This document shows positions 1 through 7,663 of a DNA stretch of 21,614 bases, one piece after another; positions within the stretch are counted from its first letter, which is position 1, and every line of letters starts with the position of its first letter. Source of the stretch: CAZJNX01 sp964547415 (GTDB taxonomy: Bacteria; Pseudomonadota; Alphaproteobacteria; Rhizobiales; Amorphaceae); assembly GCA_964547415.1 (NCBI GenBank), contig CAZJNX010000064.1, positions 1 through 21,614 of the forward strand, given 5' to 3'. Made by a program: the position numbers and the translations under genes. The notes under the pieces are model-generated. The model did not search any database and was not told where the DNA came from. It saw only the letters and a program-made list of their open reading frames with translations.

Positions 1-1
1 C

Positions 2-1177
2 ACGTTCGTCAACAAGGTGGACCGGGAGGGGCGGGACCCGTTCGAGATCATGGAGGAGGTGTCGGAGAAGCTCGCCCTCGACGTGGCGCCGGTCACCTGG
101 CCCGTCGGCATGGGCGGGCAGTTCCACGGCCTCTACCACCTCCACAGCCATCGCTTCGCCGTCCCGCGGGACGACAACACCGGCGCCTGGGGCGAGACGC
201 TCCAGACTTGCGGCCTCGAGGACCCGGCGTTCGAGGCCCGCGTCGATCCGGCCGTCCTCGACGCCTTCCGCGCCGAGGCCGAGCTCGCCGCGGGCGCCAT
301 GGCCCCGGTCGACCCCCGCGCCTACCGGGAGGGGCACCTGACGCCGGTGCTGTTCGGCTCGGCGCTCAAAGACTTCGGGGTGGAGGACCTGATGGACGGC
401 CTCGCCGCGTGGGCCCCGCCGCCACGCCCCCAGGCGGCGAGCCCCGAGCCCGTGAAGCCGGACGACGACAAGGTGAGCGCCTTCGTCTTCAAGGTGCAGG
501 CCAACATGGACCCGAACCACCGGGACAGGATCGCCTTCACCCGCATCTGCTCGGGCCGCTTCGTGCGGGGGATGAAGCTCGCCCAGTCCGGCACCGGCAA
601 GCAGGTGAGCGTCCAGGCGCCGATCTTCTTCTTCGCCCAGGAGCGCGAGCTCGCCGAGGAAGCCTATCCGGGCGACATCATCGGCATCCCCAACCACGGC
701 ACGCTGCGCGTCGGCGACACCCTGTCGGAGCGCGACGGGATCCGCTTCACGGGGCTGCCCCGTTTCGCCCCGGAGATCCTGAGGCGGGTGCGCAACGTGG
801 ACCCGATGAAGGTGAAGCAGCTGCGACGGGCCCTGAAGGACCTGTCGGAGGAGGGCCTCGCCCAGGTCTTCCGCACCCAGATGGGCGGGGACTTCATCGT
901 CGGAGTCGTCGGCGCGCTCCAGCTCGACGTGATGACCTCCCGCGTGAAGGCCGAGTACAAGGTGGACATCGCCTTCGAGCCCGCCCCCTACGCCACCGCC
1001 CGCTGGATTGCGGGGGAGACGGCGGCGGACGTCGCCGAGTTTGTGGAGCGCAACAAGTCCGTGGTCGCCGACGACAAGGACGACGACCCGGTCTACCTCG
1101 CCCGCAACGCCTTCGAGCTCAACTACACCCGCGAGCGCTGGCCGAAGGTCCGCTTCCTCGAGGTGAAGGAGATCTGA
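2..1177 (+). CDS. prfC: Peptide chain release factor 3 (RF3), 3' part, 5' end outside window
   Basis: RF3 is a translational GTPase that recycles release factors RF1 and RF2 from the ribosome after peptide release. The frame is open from the window edge (391 codons present; the family is about 530 residues), so roughly the first 140 residues are missing. The first residues, TFVNKVDREGRDP, are the NKxD guanine-specificity motif of RF3. Further on, HRDRIAFTRICSGRF and GMKLAQSGTGKQV match the domain II beta-barrel, and GDIIGIPNHGTLRVGDTL, EGLAQVF and VVGALQLDVMTSRV match the RF3 domain II/III signatures. The end is an ordinary TGA. It converges on the EthD-family gene with 46 nt between the stops. 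The missing N-terminus would be found just upstream. Identification is secure. Confidence 0.96.
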   Translation, partial: TFVNKVDREGRDPFEIMEEVSEKLALDVAPVTWPVGMGGQFHGLYHLHSHRFAVPRDDNTGAWGETLQTCGLEDPAFEARVDPAVLDAFRAEAELAAGAMAPVDPRAYREGHLTPVLFGSALKDFGVEDLMDGLAAWAPPPRPQAASPEPVKPDDDKVSAFVFKVQANMDPNHRDRIAFTRICSGRFVRGMKLAQSGTGKQVSVQAPIFFFAQERELAEEAYPGDIIGIPNHGTLRVGDTLSERDGIRFTGLPRFAPEILRRVRNVDPMKVKQLRRALKDLSEEGLAQVFRTQMGGDFIVGVVGALQLDVMTSRVKAEYKVDIAFEPAPYATARWIAGETAADVAEFVERNKSVVADDKDDDPVYLARNAFELNYTRERWPKVRFLEVKEI

Positions 1178-1223
1178 CGGCGCGGGCGCAAGGCCCCGGT
1201 CCACGGCCCGCGCCGGCCGGCCC

Positions 1224-1655
1224 TCAGCCCTCGCCGATCTCGCCGTGGAACGCCTCCCGCCCGAACAGGCCGAGGAAGGCGTCCATGTCCTGGTAGTTGG
1301 GAAGGTCGGCGAGCGCCGCCTGGCCCTCGGGCGAGGCGAGGGCGGCATCGTGCGCCTCCTTCGAATCGAAGTAGACGGCGGCCGACCCGTCGAACGGCTG
1401 GTCCTCGCCGTCCACCGGCGGATAGAAGTCGAGGACGTAGTAGCGCAGGCCCGGCAGCGCCTGGGCGAGCGGCATGTGCACGTTCACCTGGTGGTCGCGG
1501 AAATCCTCGAACGACATGCCGGGCTTGCGCTTCACGAGATAGAGCGCCTTGAAATACGTCGTGGCGTCGTGGTCCGCCGAGGCCCTCGCTCCCCCGGCGG
1601 CGGTGGCGGCGAGCGCGGTCATGGCGGCGCCCTTCAGAACGATCCTTCGGTCCAT
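1224..1655 (-). CDS. Secreted EthD-family small protein with Tat-like signal
   Basis: The gene encodes 143 residues. I start it at the ATG at 1655 because a GGGGGA ribosome site lies just upstream and an export signal follows at once: MDRRIVLKGAAM, then an Ala-rich core ending near ARASA, resembling a twin-arginine signal (RRxxLK). The longer upstream reading has no such support. The mature part (FKALYLVKRKPGMSFEDF, then DHQVNVHMPLAQALPGLRYY) is a ferredoxin-like dimeric alpha/beta-barrel of the EthD type; the motif around the His residues and LPG is typical. EthD was named from ethyl tert-butyl ether degradation, but most members have no known reaction. A Tat-exported, stand-alone member is mildly unusual, since the family is mostly cytoplasmic. 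No operon partner is present. Confidence 0.8.
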   Translation of the reverse strand: MDRRIVLKGAAMTALAATAAGGARASADHDATTYFKALYLVKRKPGMSFEDFRDHQVNVHMPLAQALPGLRYYVLDFYPPVDGEDQPFDGSAAVYFDSKEAHDAALASPEGQAALADLPNYQDMDAFLGLFGREAFHGEIGEG

Positions 1656-1868
1656 GGTAACGGTCCCCCCGTGGCACGCGCCGGCGGTCCGGCGGCCGGC
1701 GACGGGCGACGGGCGCATGATCGCCCGGCCGGGCCGGATGGACAACTCACGATTTCGTCGGCTCCGCTGGGCGGCCCGGCGAAACGGCGCCTGACCGGCG
1801 CCCGGCACGGATGAGGTGCCGCAGAGGGGGTCGGTACGGGCCGGCCCGCCGCGCAAGGGGAAGGGAGC

Positions 1869-2155
1869 ACGACGGCGGGAAAGCTGGGGCCGGCGACGCC
1901 GGCGGGCGGGGCGGCCCGGGTCACCGGGGCGCGCTCGGGCATCGGTCGGGCGGTGGCGCTGAAGCGCGCGCGGCGGGGCTTCACCGTGGCCGTGACGGCC
2001 CGTTCGGCCGAGGCGGGCGCGACGCTCGCGGGCGAGACCGGGGCGAGCCGCGGCACGATCGTGCCGATGCCCGGCGACCTGACCGATGCGGCGGCGATGG
2101 ACGGGACGGCCCCTCGGTCGACCTCTTCGACAAGCGTTTCGCCATCAACCTTTCG
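1869..2155 (+). pseudogene. Eroded short-chain dehydrogenase/reductase fragment
   Basis: Reading frame 3 gives VTGARSGIGRAVALKRARRG, then FTVAVTARSAEAG and later PMPGDLTDAAAM. This is the N-terminal Rossmann NAD(P)-binding segment of an SDR enzyme (TGxxxGIG motif and the acidic DLTD loop). A GGGAAGGGAG Shine-Dalgarno-like run at about 1858-1867 is followed by ACG where an ATG would be expected, so the start may be mutated. At about 2106 the frame is lost. A second piece in another frame, VDLFDKRFAINLSAAL (from 2117), resembles the xFxINL stretch found about 100 residues into SDRs, so an internal segment containing much of the fold has gone. No YxxxK catalytic motif follows. It is a relic, not a working gene. 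Confidence 0.65.
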
Positions 2156-2329
2156 GCTGCACTGCCGGACGCTTCGAGGGAAGACCGCACGAGGATGCGG
2201 GAAGCCGCACGGGCGACATGCCGCAGAAGGGAGTTTGCGACGATTCTTACGGCCGATGCGCGGGGGGCGGAGGAACGATGGGCGCAATTTGTCGTATCGC
2301 AAGCGTGTTCGAAATTGGTCTGGAACAAT

Positions 2330-2650
2330 GACGGCACCGACGACACGATGCTGTTGGCGCCGACCTCGACGACGAGGTCCCGCCGGTCGCGGCCGAGCGG
2401 AACAGCCGCACGTCGGCAGGCGCGATGCCCGCGCCGAAGCGGATGATCCCGCCGTCCGTCCCCGATGACTCGTTGATGGTGTCGCTGCCGAAACCCGCCT
2501 CGAACGCGTTGATGTCGAGTGCGACCCGCCGTCCGGAAGGTCGTCGCCGGCCCGGCCGACAGTGGTTTCGTTTCCACCAGCGCCCGTAATCGTATCGGGA
2601 CCGTCAGGCTCCTGGATATTTTCCGGCAAACCGTCACCTCGAGTCGGCAT
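2330..2650 (-). pseudogene. Relic of RTX-type (haemolysin-like) calcium-binding protein
   Basis: On the minus strand an ATG at 2650, preceded by GAGGGA, opens MPTRGDGLPENIQEPDGPD followed by TITGAGGNETTVGRAGDDLP. This is a degraded pair of GGxGxDx-type RTX nonapeptides. In a shifted frame the next stretch reads FEAGFGSDTINESSGTDG and, after one more slip, IIRFGAGIAPADVRLFRS and RDLVVEVGANS. That is the recognisable 'D-x-IRFGAGI-x-P-A-D-L' module that follows RTX repeats in many alphaproteobacterial secreted proteins. At least two frameshifts separate the pieces and nothing continues after about 2330. Living relatives are exported by type I secretion and bind calcium outside the cell. Here only the wreck remains. 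Confidence 0.6.
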
Positions 2651-2765
2651 TCGGGATCCCTCGTGAGTTGATTTTATTTTGATCTATAATTTGGATGTAT
2701 TTGATCCGTAATGTGAAGTTGCTCGGAGGCGTGATTGAATTTGCGGATGGTGTCCGTGTTCTATT
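2651..2765. other. AT-rich gap between two relics
   Basis: This short stretch is far richer in A and T than its surroundings (runs such as TTGATTTTATTTTGATC near 2668). It lies upstream of the RTX relic and downstream of the lectin-like relic, both on the minus strand, so it probably held the promoter of the RTX gene. I could not find a convincing -35/-10 pair. No coding signal is seen. Confidence 0.4.
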
Positions 2766-3343
2766 TTATAGTTTCGGGCAACAGGGTGATCCCCGGCTGT
2801 GGAACGGCTCGAAAGTTGGGGGGCTCGCTCGTGCGGGTGGAGGAGCGGGACTCGGCCGCGGCCATGGAGCGGTTCATCGGCGCGCTGCCCGACGGCGGGC
2901 GACGGGCACGGCGACCGTTGCGGCGAGCCGGACGGGCCCGGGTGCAGGGGTTCCGGGCAGCTGCGCCCCGGCCTCGACGCGGCGCCCGCACGAACAGCCC
3001 CGCGCGGGAGAAGAGCGTCCGCGGCAGGCAGGCGCTCGTCCCCTCGACGGAAAGGCGGGCGGTGACCACGAAGTTGCCCGTCACCGCCCGGTAGAGATGG
3101 CCGGCCTGCATGTCCTCGAACCAGCCCGAGGCGTAGGTAGGGCCGAAGGACGAGGGCGCCGTCCTCCACGCGCGGCGCCCGCCACTTCCCGGAGAAGCCG
3201 GGGACGACGTGCTGCTCCCAGCCGGCGAGCGCTTCGGGCCGGTCGAAGACGGTGGACAGATGTGCGATGTCGTCCGCCGTCGCGGCGGGCGGGGCGAAGA
3301 CCGCGAGGGCCGCGGACAGGACGAGGGCGGGAATGGGACCCAT
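2761..3343 (-). pseudogene. Frameshifted secreted protein, DUF1349/lectin-like
   Basis: The start is well preserved. AAGGAGGT lies 9 nt before the ATG at 3343, and the protein begins with a clean Sec signal peptide (MGPIPALVLSAALAVFAPPA, cleavage near ATA). The mature part reads DRPEALAGWEQHVVPGFSG, then KWRAPRVEDGALVLRP. Near 3136-3142 the frame changes and continues as FGPTYASGWFEDMQAGHLY, then RAVTGNFVVTARLSVEG and LFSRAGLFVRAPR. The order GWxxD...xLYxxVTGxFxVTxRxxVEG...F..AGLxVRAP fits the concanavalin-like fold of DUF1349-type proteins; the family assignment is by memory and only moderate. Beyond about 2985 a second shift destroys the frame and no proper C-terminus is found. Divergent from the TetR gene, it may once have been that regulator's target. 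Confidence 0.6.
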
Positions 3344-3381
3344 GGACCGGAACCTCCTTATCGAAGCCAAGACACTCACCT

Positions 3382-3397
3382 TGAGTGCGCGCACTCA
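3382..3397. promoter_or_regulatory. 16-bp perfect palindrome, candidate TetR operator
   Basis: TGAGTGCGCGCACTCA is its own reverse complement. It sits 39 nt before the start of the lectin-like relic and 61 nt before the TetR start, inside the shared divergent region. The half CACTCACCT also occurs twice as a direct repeat (from 3373 and from 3392). TetR proteins bind palindromes of this size as dimers, commonly beside their own gene. Position and symmetry support the call; binding is inferred. Confidence 0.55.
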
Positions 3398-3457
3398 CCT
3401 GAGGGGTGGACGTCGGTCCGGCAAGGTAAGTCGCTTCACCTTCGAAGGAGCGGGTCC

Positions 3458-4108
3458 GTGAGCGGGGAGACGGGCGGGCTCGCTGGCTGGCGCGCGCGGG
3501 TCGCCGCGCAAAAGCGGGCGGCGATCCTGGAGGCGGCGCGCGCGGCGTTCCTGGCGGGCGGCTACGAGCGCACCACGCTGGAGGCGGTGGCGAAGGCTGC
3601 GGGGGTGTCCACGGGAACGCTCTTCAAGCACTTTCCGACGAAGGCGGCCCTGTTCGGCGCGATCGTGGAGCGGGCCTTCGAGAACGAGCCCGGGGCGGCG
3701 CCCGCCATGCCCGCGACCGGCGACCCGCGGCGCGGCCTTTCCGCCATCGGCCGGGACTACGCGCGGCTTCTGCGGGCGGCGGGAACGGTGCCGCTCTTCC
3801 GCGTCGTGATCGCCGAGGCCGTCCGCTTCCCCGAGCTCGGCGAGACGCTCTACGCCCGCGGCAAGGCGCCCTACCTCGAGCGGCTCGAGCGCTACGTGGC
3901 GGACGAGGTGGCGGCGGACACCCTCGCCGTCCCGGCCGACCGGCGCGCCATGGCCGTGCGGGAGTTCCTCGGCATGATCAACGACCAGCTCTTCTGGCCG
4001 CACCTTCTCCTCGTGGACCTCACGGTGCCGGACGCGGACGCCGACCGCGTGGTGGAGAGCGCCGTCGACACCTTCCTCGCCCGCTACGCGGTGCGCCCCC
4101 GCGGCTGA
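3458..4108 (+). CDS. TetR/AcrR-family transcriptional regulator, AefR-like C-terminus
   Basis: This 216-residue DNA-binding repressor starts, in my reading, at the GTG at 3458 because GAAGGAG lies 7 nt upstream; the frame runs further up but through the divergent promoter. The N-terminal helix-turn-helix is textbook: KRAAILEAARAAFLAGGYE, then TTLEAVAKAAGVSTGTLFKH (residues about 20-65). The rest (YARLLRAAGTVPLFRVVIAE, FPELGETLY, FLGMINDQLFWPHLL) resembles the ligand-binding domain of AefR-like regulators (TetR_C_7 type). Ligand is unknown. It is divergent from a frameshifted secreted-protein gene, so it may have lost one target while keeping autoregulation. Its last 25 nt overlap the 3' end of the convergent glycerate kinase. 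Confidence 0.9.
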   Translation: MSGETGGLAGWRARVAAQKRAAILEAARAAFLAGGYERTTLEAVAKAAGVSTGTLFKHFPTKAALFGAIVERAFENEPGAAPAMPATGDPRRGLSAIGRDYARLLRAAGTVPLFRVVIAEAVRFPELGETLYARGKAPYLERLERYVADEVAADTLAVPADRRAMAVREFLGMINDQLFWPHLLLVDLTVPDADADRVVESAVDTFLARYAVRPRG

Positions 4109-5265
4109 TCGCAGCGAATCAGCCCGCGGGCCGCCGCAACCAGCGAGAAGACGTGGGCGGCGCGCTCGGCGAGAAGAGGGGCGGCGTCCGTGAGGGCCTC
4201 CTCGAGGGACACCGGGCCGGACGGCAGCGGGAAGGCGGCGCGGATGCCGGCCGCGGCGAGCGCCTCCCGCGGCGCGTCGAGGCGGCCGGCGAAGGCGATC
4301 GCGGGCCTCCCCCGCGCGGCCGCCCGCCGGGCGAGGGCCACCGGCCCCTTGCCGCCGAGGGACTGGCCGTCGAGGGAGCCCTCGCCGGTGACGACGAGGT
4401 CCGCCCGGTCGAGTGCCTCGAAGAGGCCGGTCCGCTCGGCGATGCACGCGAACCCCTCCCGGACCACCGGCCGCCCGGCCGCCGACAGCCCCACCAGCAT
4501 GCCCCCGGCCGCCCCCGCCGCGGGCGCCCCAGCGACGGACGGCCGACCCGTCGCGGCCGACAGGACGGCGTCGAGATGGGCGAGGGCGGCGTCGAAGGCC
4601 GCGACGTCCCCCGGCGCGACGCCTTTCTGGGGCCCGAACACCGCCGCCGCCCCGCGCGGGCCGAGGAGCGGGTTGTCGACGTCGGAGGCCACCTCGATCC
4701 TCGCCCCGGACAGGCGCGGGTCGAGGCCGGACAGGTCGGCCCCGGCGATCGCCGAGAGGCCGCGCCCGGCGGGCCGCTCGAGGGGCTGGCCGTCCGCCCC
4801 GGTGAAGCGCGCGCCGAGGGCCTCCAGAAGCCCCGCCCCCCCGTCCACCGTGATCGAGCCGCCGAGGCCGACGACCACGTGCCGCGCCCCCGCCTCGAGC
4901 ACCGCCCGGATCGCCTCGCCGAGGCCGAAGCTGGTGGCCCCGTCGGGCGCGGTGCGGCCGGCCGGGTCGTGTCCGGCCGCGCTCGCCGCCTCGACGACCG
5001 CGAGGGCGCCATCGGCCGCGAGGAAGACCGGCGCCGTCGCGGGGCGGCCGAAGGCGTCGCGGACCGGGACCTCGAGCGTGCGGCCCGCAACGGCGGCGGC
5101 GAACGCCGCGACGGTCCCCTCCCCGCCGTCGGCGAGGGGGCGCGCCTCGGCCTCGGCGGCAAGCCCCGAGGCAGCGAGGCCTGCGAGGATCGCCTCGTTC
5201 GCCTCCTTGGCGGTGAGGCTGCCGCGGAACTTGTCGCACGCGACGAGGAGACGGATCGTTTCCAT
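4084..5265 (-). CDS. Glycerate kinase (GarK/GlxK family)
   Basis: This cytoplasmic enzyme phosphorylates D-glycerate with ATP, linking glyoxylate/tartronate and hydroxypyruvate metabolism to glycolysis. The 393-residue length is normal for the family. Motifs in order are VACDKFRGSLTAKEANEAI at the N-terminus, RPLADGGEGTVAAF, HVVVGLGGSITVDGGAG (substrate/nucleotide loop), FGPQKGV, and DLVVTGEGSLDGQSLGGKGP. The start ATG at 5265 follows GAGGGG at good distance. Product position (2- versus 3-phosphoglycerate) cannot be read from sequence; most bacterial members of this fold make 2-phosphoglycerate. No glyoxylate-pathway gene is adjacent, which is somewhat unusual. The 3' end overlaps the convergent tetR-family gene by 25 nt. 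Confidence 0.93.
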   Translation of the reverse strand: METIRLLVACDKFRGSLTAKEANEAILAGLAASGLAAEAEARPLADGGEGTVAAFAAAVAGRTLEVPVRDAFGRPATAPVFLAADGALAVVEAASAAGHDPAGRTAPDGATSFGLGEAIRAVLEAGARHVVVGLGGSITVDGGAGLLEALGARFTGADGQPLERPAGRGLSAIAGADLSGLDPRLSGARIEVASDVDNPLLGPRGAAAVFGPQKGVAPGDVAAFDAALAHLDAVLSAATGRPSVAGAPAAGAAGGMLVGLSAAGRPVVREGFACIAERTGLFEALDRADLVVTGEGSLDGQSLGGKGPVALARRAAARGRPAIAFAGRLDAPREALAAAGIRAAFPLPSGPVSLEEALTDAAPLLAERAAHVFSLVAAARGLIRCDQPRGRTA

Positions 5266-5453
5266 CGGCTTTTCCCCTCAAGGGCCGCACGGCACGGCCC
5301 GGGCGGGCGCCCCGCCCTCCCCCGCGGTTCTTCCACGGGCCGCGGCGGATCGGAAGGGTCGTGCGCATCATCCCCCCATCCCGGGCGCCACCGGCGTGTG
5401 CCCCTGGCCGAGGCAGTCCGCCCGGCCCTTCACCACGATCTGCCGATCATTTG

Positions 5454-5474
5454 ATGCACAAAGTGCGTTTTTTT
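5454..5474 (+). terminator. Short hairpin with seven Ts
   Basis: ATGCAC, AAA loop, GTGCGT (one G-U pair), then T7 at 5468-5474 looks like a weak intrinsic terminator on the plus strand. No plus-strand gene ends close upstream, because the nearest is the TetR gene at 4108. It may insulate the DUF1194 gene from antisense readthrough, or be only an AT-rich promoter element. Confidence 0.3.
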
Positions 5475-5476
5475 GA

Positions 5477-5504
5477 TTGATCCGGGCGCTTCGCCAGCTA
5501 ACAA
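5477..5504 (+). promoter_or_regulatory. Candidate sigma-70 promoter of the DUF1194 gene
   Basis: TTGATC (5477-5482), a 16-nt spacer and TAACAA (5499-5504) form a reasonable -35/-10 pair, about 55 nt upstream of the gene start. The patch is clearly more AT-rich than its surroundings. Confidence 0.45.
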
Positions 5505-5559
5505 TGGCGGCGGTTTCCCGCGAGGAGGAGTGGCGGAGCGTCGACCGGAGGATCCCGTG

Positions 5560-6360
5560 ATGACTGTCTGGAACAGGTTGCTGGCGGCAGCGTGCGTCGC
5601 CGGGCTTTTCGCCGGCCCGCTGCCGGCGCGTGCGGCGGCGGTGGAAGTGGACGTGGAGCTCGTGCTCGCCGTGGACACGTCCAATTCGATGGCCTCGGAC
5701 GAGCAGACGATGCAGCGCGTCGGCTACATCGACGCCATCATGTCGGACGAGGTGATGGCGGCGATCCGCTCCGGCCTGCTCGGCCGGATCGCCGTCTCCT
5801 ACGTGGAGTGGGGCGAGGCGGGCCGCGAGGCGCTCGTGGTCGACTGGCACGTGGTCGAGGACGAGGCCTCGGCCCGACGCTTCGCCGAGGCGCTGGCGAC
5901 GGCGCCGATCGGCCAGCGCCGGCGCACCTCGATCAGCGGCGCCCTCGAGTACGCGGCCGAGCTGATCGAGACGAACGCCTACGAGGGCCTGCGCAAGGTC
6001 ATCGACATCTCGGGCGACGGGCCGAACAACCACGGTGGCCCGGTGCTCGAAGCGCGGGCCGACACGGTGGCCCGCGGCATCGTCATCAACGGCCTGCCGG
6101 TGATGATCCAGGACGACCGGCGGCGCTGGTCGGTGGTGAAGGAGCTCGACCTCTACTACGAGACCTGCGTGATCGGCGGGCCCGGCGCCTTCCAGGTGCC
6201 GGTGCATTCCAAGCACGACTTCGCCGCGGCGATCCGCCGCAAGCTGGTCCTGGAGATCGCCGGCATCACGCCGCCGGGGTTCCGCTTCGTGCCCGTCGCC
6301 ATGCGCGGGACGCCGGAATACCTGTGCACCGCCGGCGAACGGGCGACGGCCCGGCGCTGA
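5560..6360 (+). CDS. Exported DUF1194 protein with von Willebrand A-like fold
   Basis: The protein has 266 residues. CGGAGGA at 5546-5552 supports a start at the ATG at 5560 (or the GTG one codon earlier). Residues 1-25 form a Sec signal peptide (VWNRLLAAACVAGLFAGPLP, cleavage after ARA). The mature protein begins VEVDVELVLAVDTSNSMASD. The DxSxS metal-site motif (DTSNS) and the later KVIDISGDGPNN are typical of vWA-like folds and of the DUF1194 family, which is widespread in alphaproteobacteria. GIVINGLPVMIQDD and the paired cysteines in YETCVIGGPGAF and EYLCTAGE are also family features. The function is not established; a periplasmic metal-dependent adhesion or partner-binding role is inferred. 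It appears monocistronic. Confidence 0.88.
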   Translation: MTVWNRLLAAACVAGLFAGPLPARAAAVEVDVELVLAVDTSNSMASDEQTMQRVGYIDAIMSDEVMAAIRSGLLGRIAVSYVEWGEAGREALVVDWHVVEDEASARRFAEALATAPIGQRRRTSISGALEYAAELIETNAYEGLRKVIDISGDGPNNHGGPVLEARADTVARGIVINGLPVMIQDDRRRWSVVKELDLYYETCVIGGPGAFQVPVHSKHDFAAAIRRKLVLEIAGITPPGFRFVPVAMRGTPEYLCTAGERATARR

Positions 6361-6470
6361 CGGGCCGGGCGGGTCCGGCCGGCCGGCAGCGCCGTCCGCC
6401 GGCCCGCTGGAACGATCCGGCAACCCGCGCGGGGCCGGCGCGGCGGGTCGTGTCGGTGACGCCCATCGAC

Positions 6471-6487
6471 ACGCAAGCTTCTTGCGT
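6471..6487. promoter_or_regulatory. Inverted repeat upstream of the small peptide gene
   Basis: ACGCAAG, CTT, CTTGCGT is a perfect 7-bp inverted repeat with a 3-nt centre, 48 nt before the start of the 39-residue peptide gene. It could be an operator or a leader hairpin. Position is the only functional clue. Confidence 0.4.
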
Positions 6488-6535
6488 TACACTCTCGCTC
6501 GGCCATGTTGGCCCGCCCAGCCATAGGAGCACGTC

Positions 6536-6655
6536 ATGAAGGTACTCGCCGCCCTGGTCGCCGCCTTCGGCATCGTCGCCTTTGCGTCCGCCGCCACCGC
6601 CGGCCCCTGCACCTGGAGCGCCGACAAGCAGGAGACGCCGACCGTCGGCAGCTGA
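6536..6655 (+). CDS. Small secreted peptide, 39 residues
   Basis: This short frame encodes MKVLAALVAAFGIVAFASAA followed by TAGPCTWSADKQETPTVGS and TGA. It has a proper ribosome site (TAGGAG at 6523-6528, 7 nt before ATG), a textbook Sec signal peptide (Lys at position 2, hydrophobic core, cleavage after ASA or ATA) and a hairpin right after the stop. The predicted mature peptide would be only about 17-20 residues, with one cysteine in CTWS. The family is not recognised with certainty; similar tiny exported proteins with a single Cys-x-W occur in alphaproteobacteria. A lipoprotein is unlikely because no lipobox precedes the cysteine. The role is unknown. Confidence 0.65.
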   Translation: MKVLAALVAAFGIVAFASAATAGPCTWSADKQETPTVGS

Positions 6656-6664
6656 TCGACCTGC

Positions 6665-6691
6665 GTCGCCCGGCGCGCGCCGCCGGGCGAC
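6665..6691 (+). terminator. 11-bp hairpin after the small peptide gene
   Basis: GTCGCCCGGCG, loop CGCGC, CGCCGGGCGAC is a perfect 11-bp stem beginning 9 nt after the stop codon. No T-run follows, so it may act as a 3' stabilising hairpin or a GC-type terminator. Confidence 0.5.
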
Positions 6692-7591
6692 CGCCGGGCT
6701 TCCGGGGCAACACCGCCCGCACCCGGCCGCCCCCGGGCTCCACCCGAGCCGGGCTCTGTGGCGCCTTGCACGGTCCATGGCCTGTCACGGCCGATTGACG
6801 GCGTCGACGGCAGGCACGCGCAGAGCGAACGCTCACTCGACCGCCCGGTGGACCGCCGCCACCGAGGGACGACCAGCTCGGCTTGCCGGACGAGGCATCG
6901 GCCGTCGGCCCGTGATCGTGGTGCCCGGCCCGAAGAGCGTCCTTTTGCGCGGGCCCGGCCGGCAGGGTCCGTGCGCCTGCCGTGGTGCCCGGGCCGACGG
7001 CGGGTCCTCGCCCCTGACGGCGGTCCGGGCGCTTGGTGTGGAGAGGTCGACCACAGAAAGGGACCGCAGCGGCGGCGCCGTCCGCCCTCGCCACCGCCGT
7101 CGTCCCGGACCTCGCCGCGTTCGCCCACCGCGTCACGCGGCCGAAGGTCGGTCCGGGCGAAGCGGCCGACGCCACCGCCACGCAAGAGCAGGCCGCGCGG
7201 GGCCGCGCCCACGGCGAGGCGCGTGCCTGTCGGGCCTCCCCCGCCTGCGGCAGGGCCTCCCGCAGGCGCTCGAGGAGTTGAAGCGCGCCCGTGTGCCGCT
7301 CGCGCCGCCAAGCGACCCGCGTCCGCCTGTCCCACCTGGCGGCGCGTTCCCGTTGCCGCCGGCCGCCGTCGCCGCCGAAACGCAAGCGGACCGACCCGGT
7401 CCCGTCGGCCAGGGCGCCCGTCCATGAACGCGGCCCCGTGCCCGGCCGGACATCCGTCCCGCGGGCCGAACGCGCCGGCCGCCCCGTGACGGCAGCGGTC
7501 GTCGCAACCGGGAGCGCGCGGGCGGGCGGATCGCAGGCGCACGGCCGGCACGGGGGACCGCCGGGCCGTCACGGCACCCACAGGCGCTGAC
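6692..7591. other. About 0.9 kb without a recognisable gene
   Basis: All six frames have long open stretches here only because stops are rare at this GC content. The translations are Arg/Pro/Ala/Gly-rich in every frame, with no ribosome site plus start, signal peptide or known motif, and third-position bias does not favour one frame. I see no repeat, tRNA or transposon ends. It may be the remains of a deleted gene or a GC-rich spacer. Confidence 0.5.
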
Positions 7592-7609
7592 TGTCCAGTC
7601 TGGTTGACA
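7592..7609. promoter_or_regulatory. TGT-N12-ACA site overlapping a TTGACA box (PpsR/CrtJ-like)
   Basis: TGTCCAGTCTGGTTGACA has the exact TGT-N12-ACA spacing bound by the aerobic repressor PpsR/CrtJ in purple bacteria. Its right half is also a perfect TTGACA -35 hexamer (7604-7609), so a bound repressor would block the promoter. It lies 55 nt upstream of the BciB-like gene. One such match is expected by chance in a window of this size, so its position is what gives it weight. Confidence 0.5.
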
Positions 7610-7663
7610 CTTTTGACGGGATCTGGCCTCCTCTCCGTTGACCATCGGATATGGAGGGCAGCG

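Noticed and set aside
3395..5371. 658-codon minus-strand frame covering the TetR and glycerate kinase genes
   Set aside because: It is a shadow frame out of register with the clearly identified glycerate kinase and antisense to the TetR gene.
5371..5460. Minus-strand tail ending VVKGRADCLGQGHTPVAPGMGG as a possible gene remnant upstream of glycerate kinase
   Set aside because: It looked like a conserved C-terminus but I could not match it to a family, and the upstream part is antisense to the DUF1194 gene.
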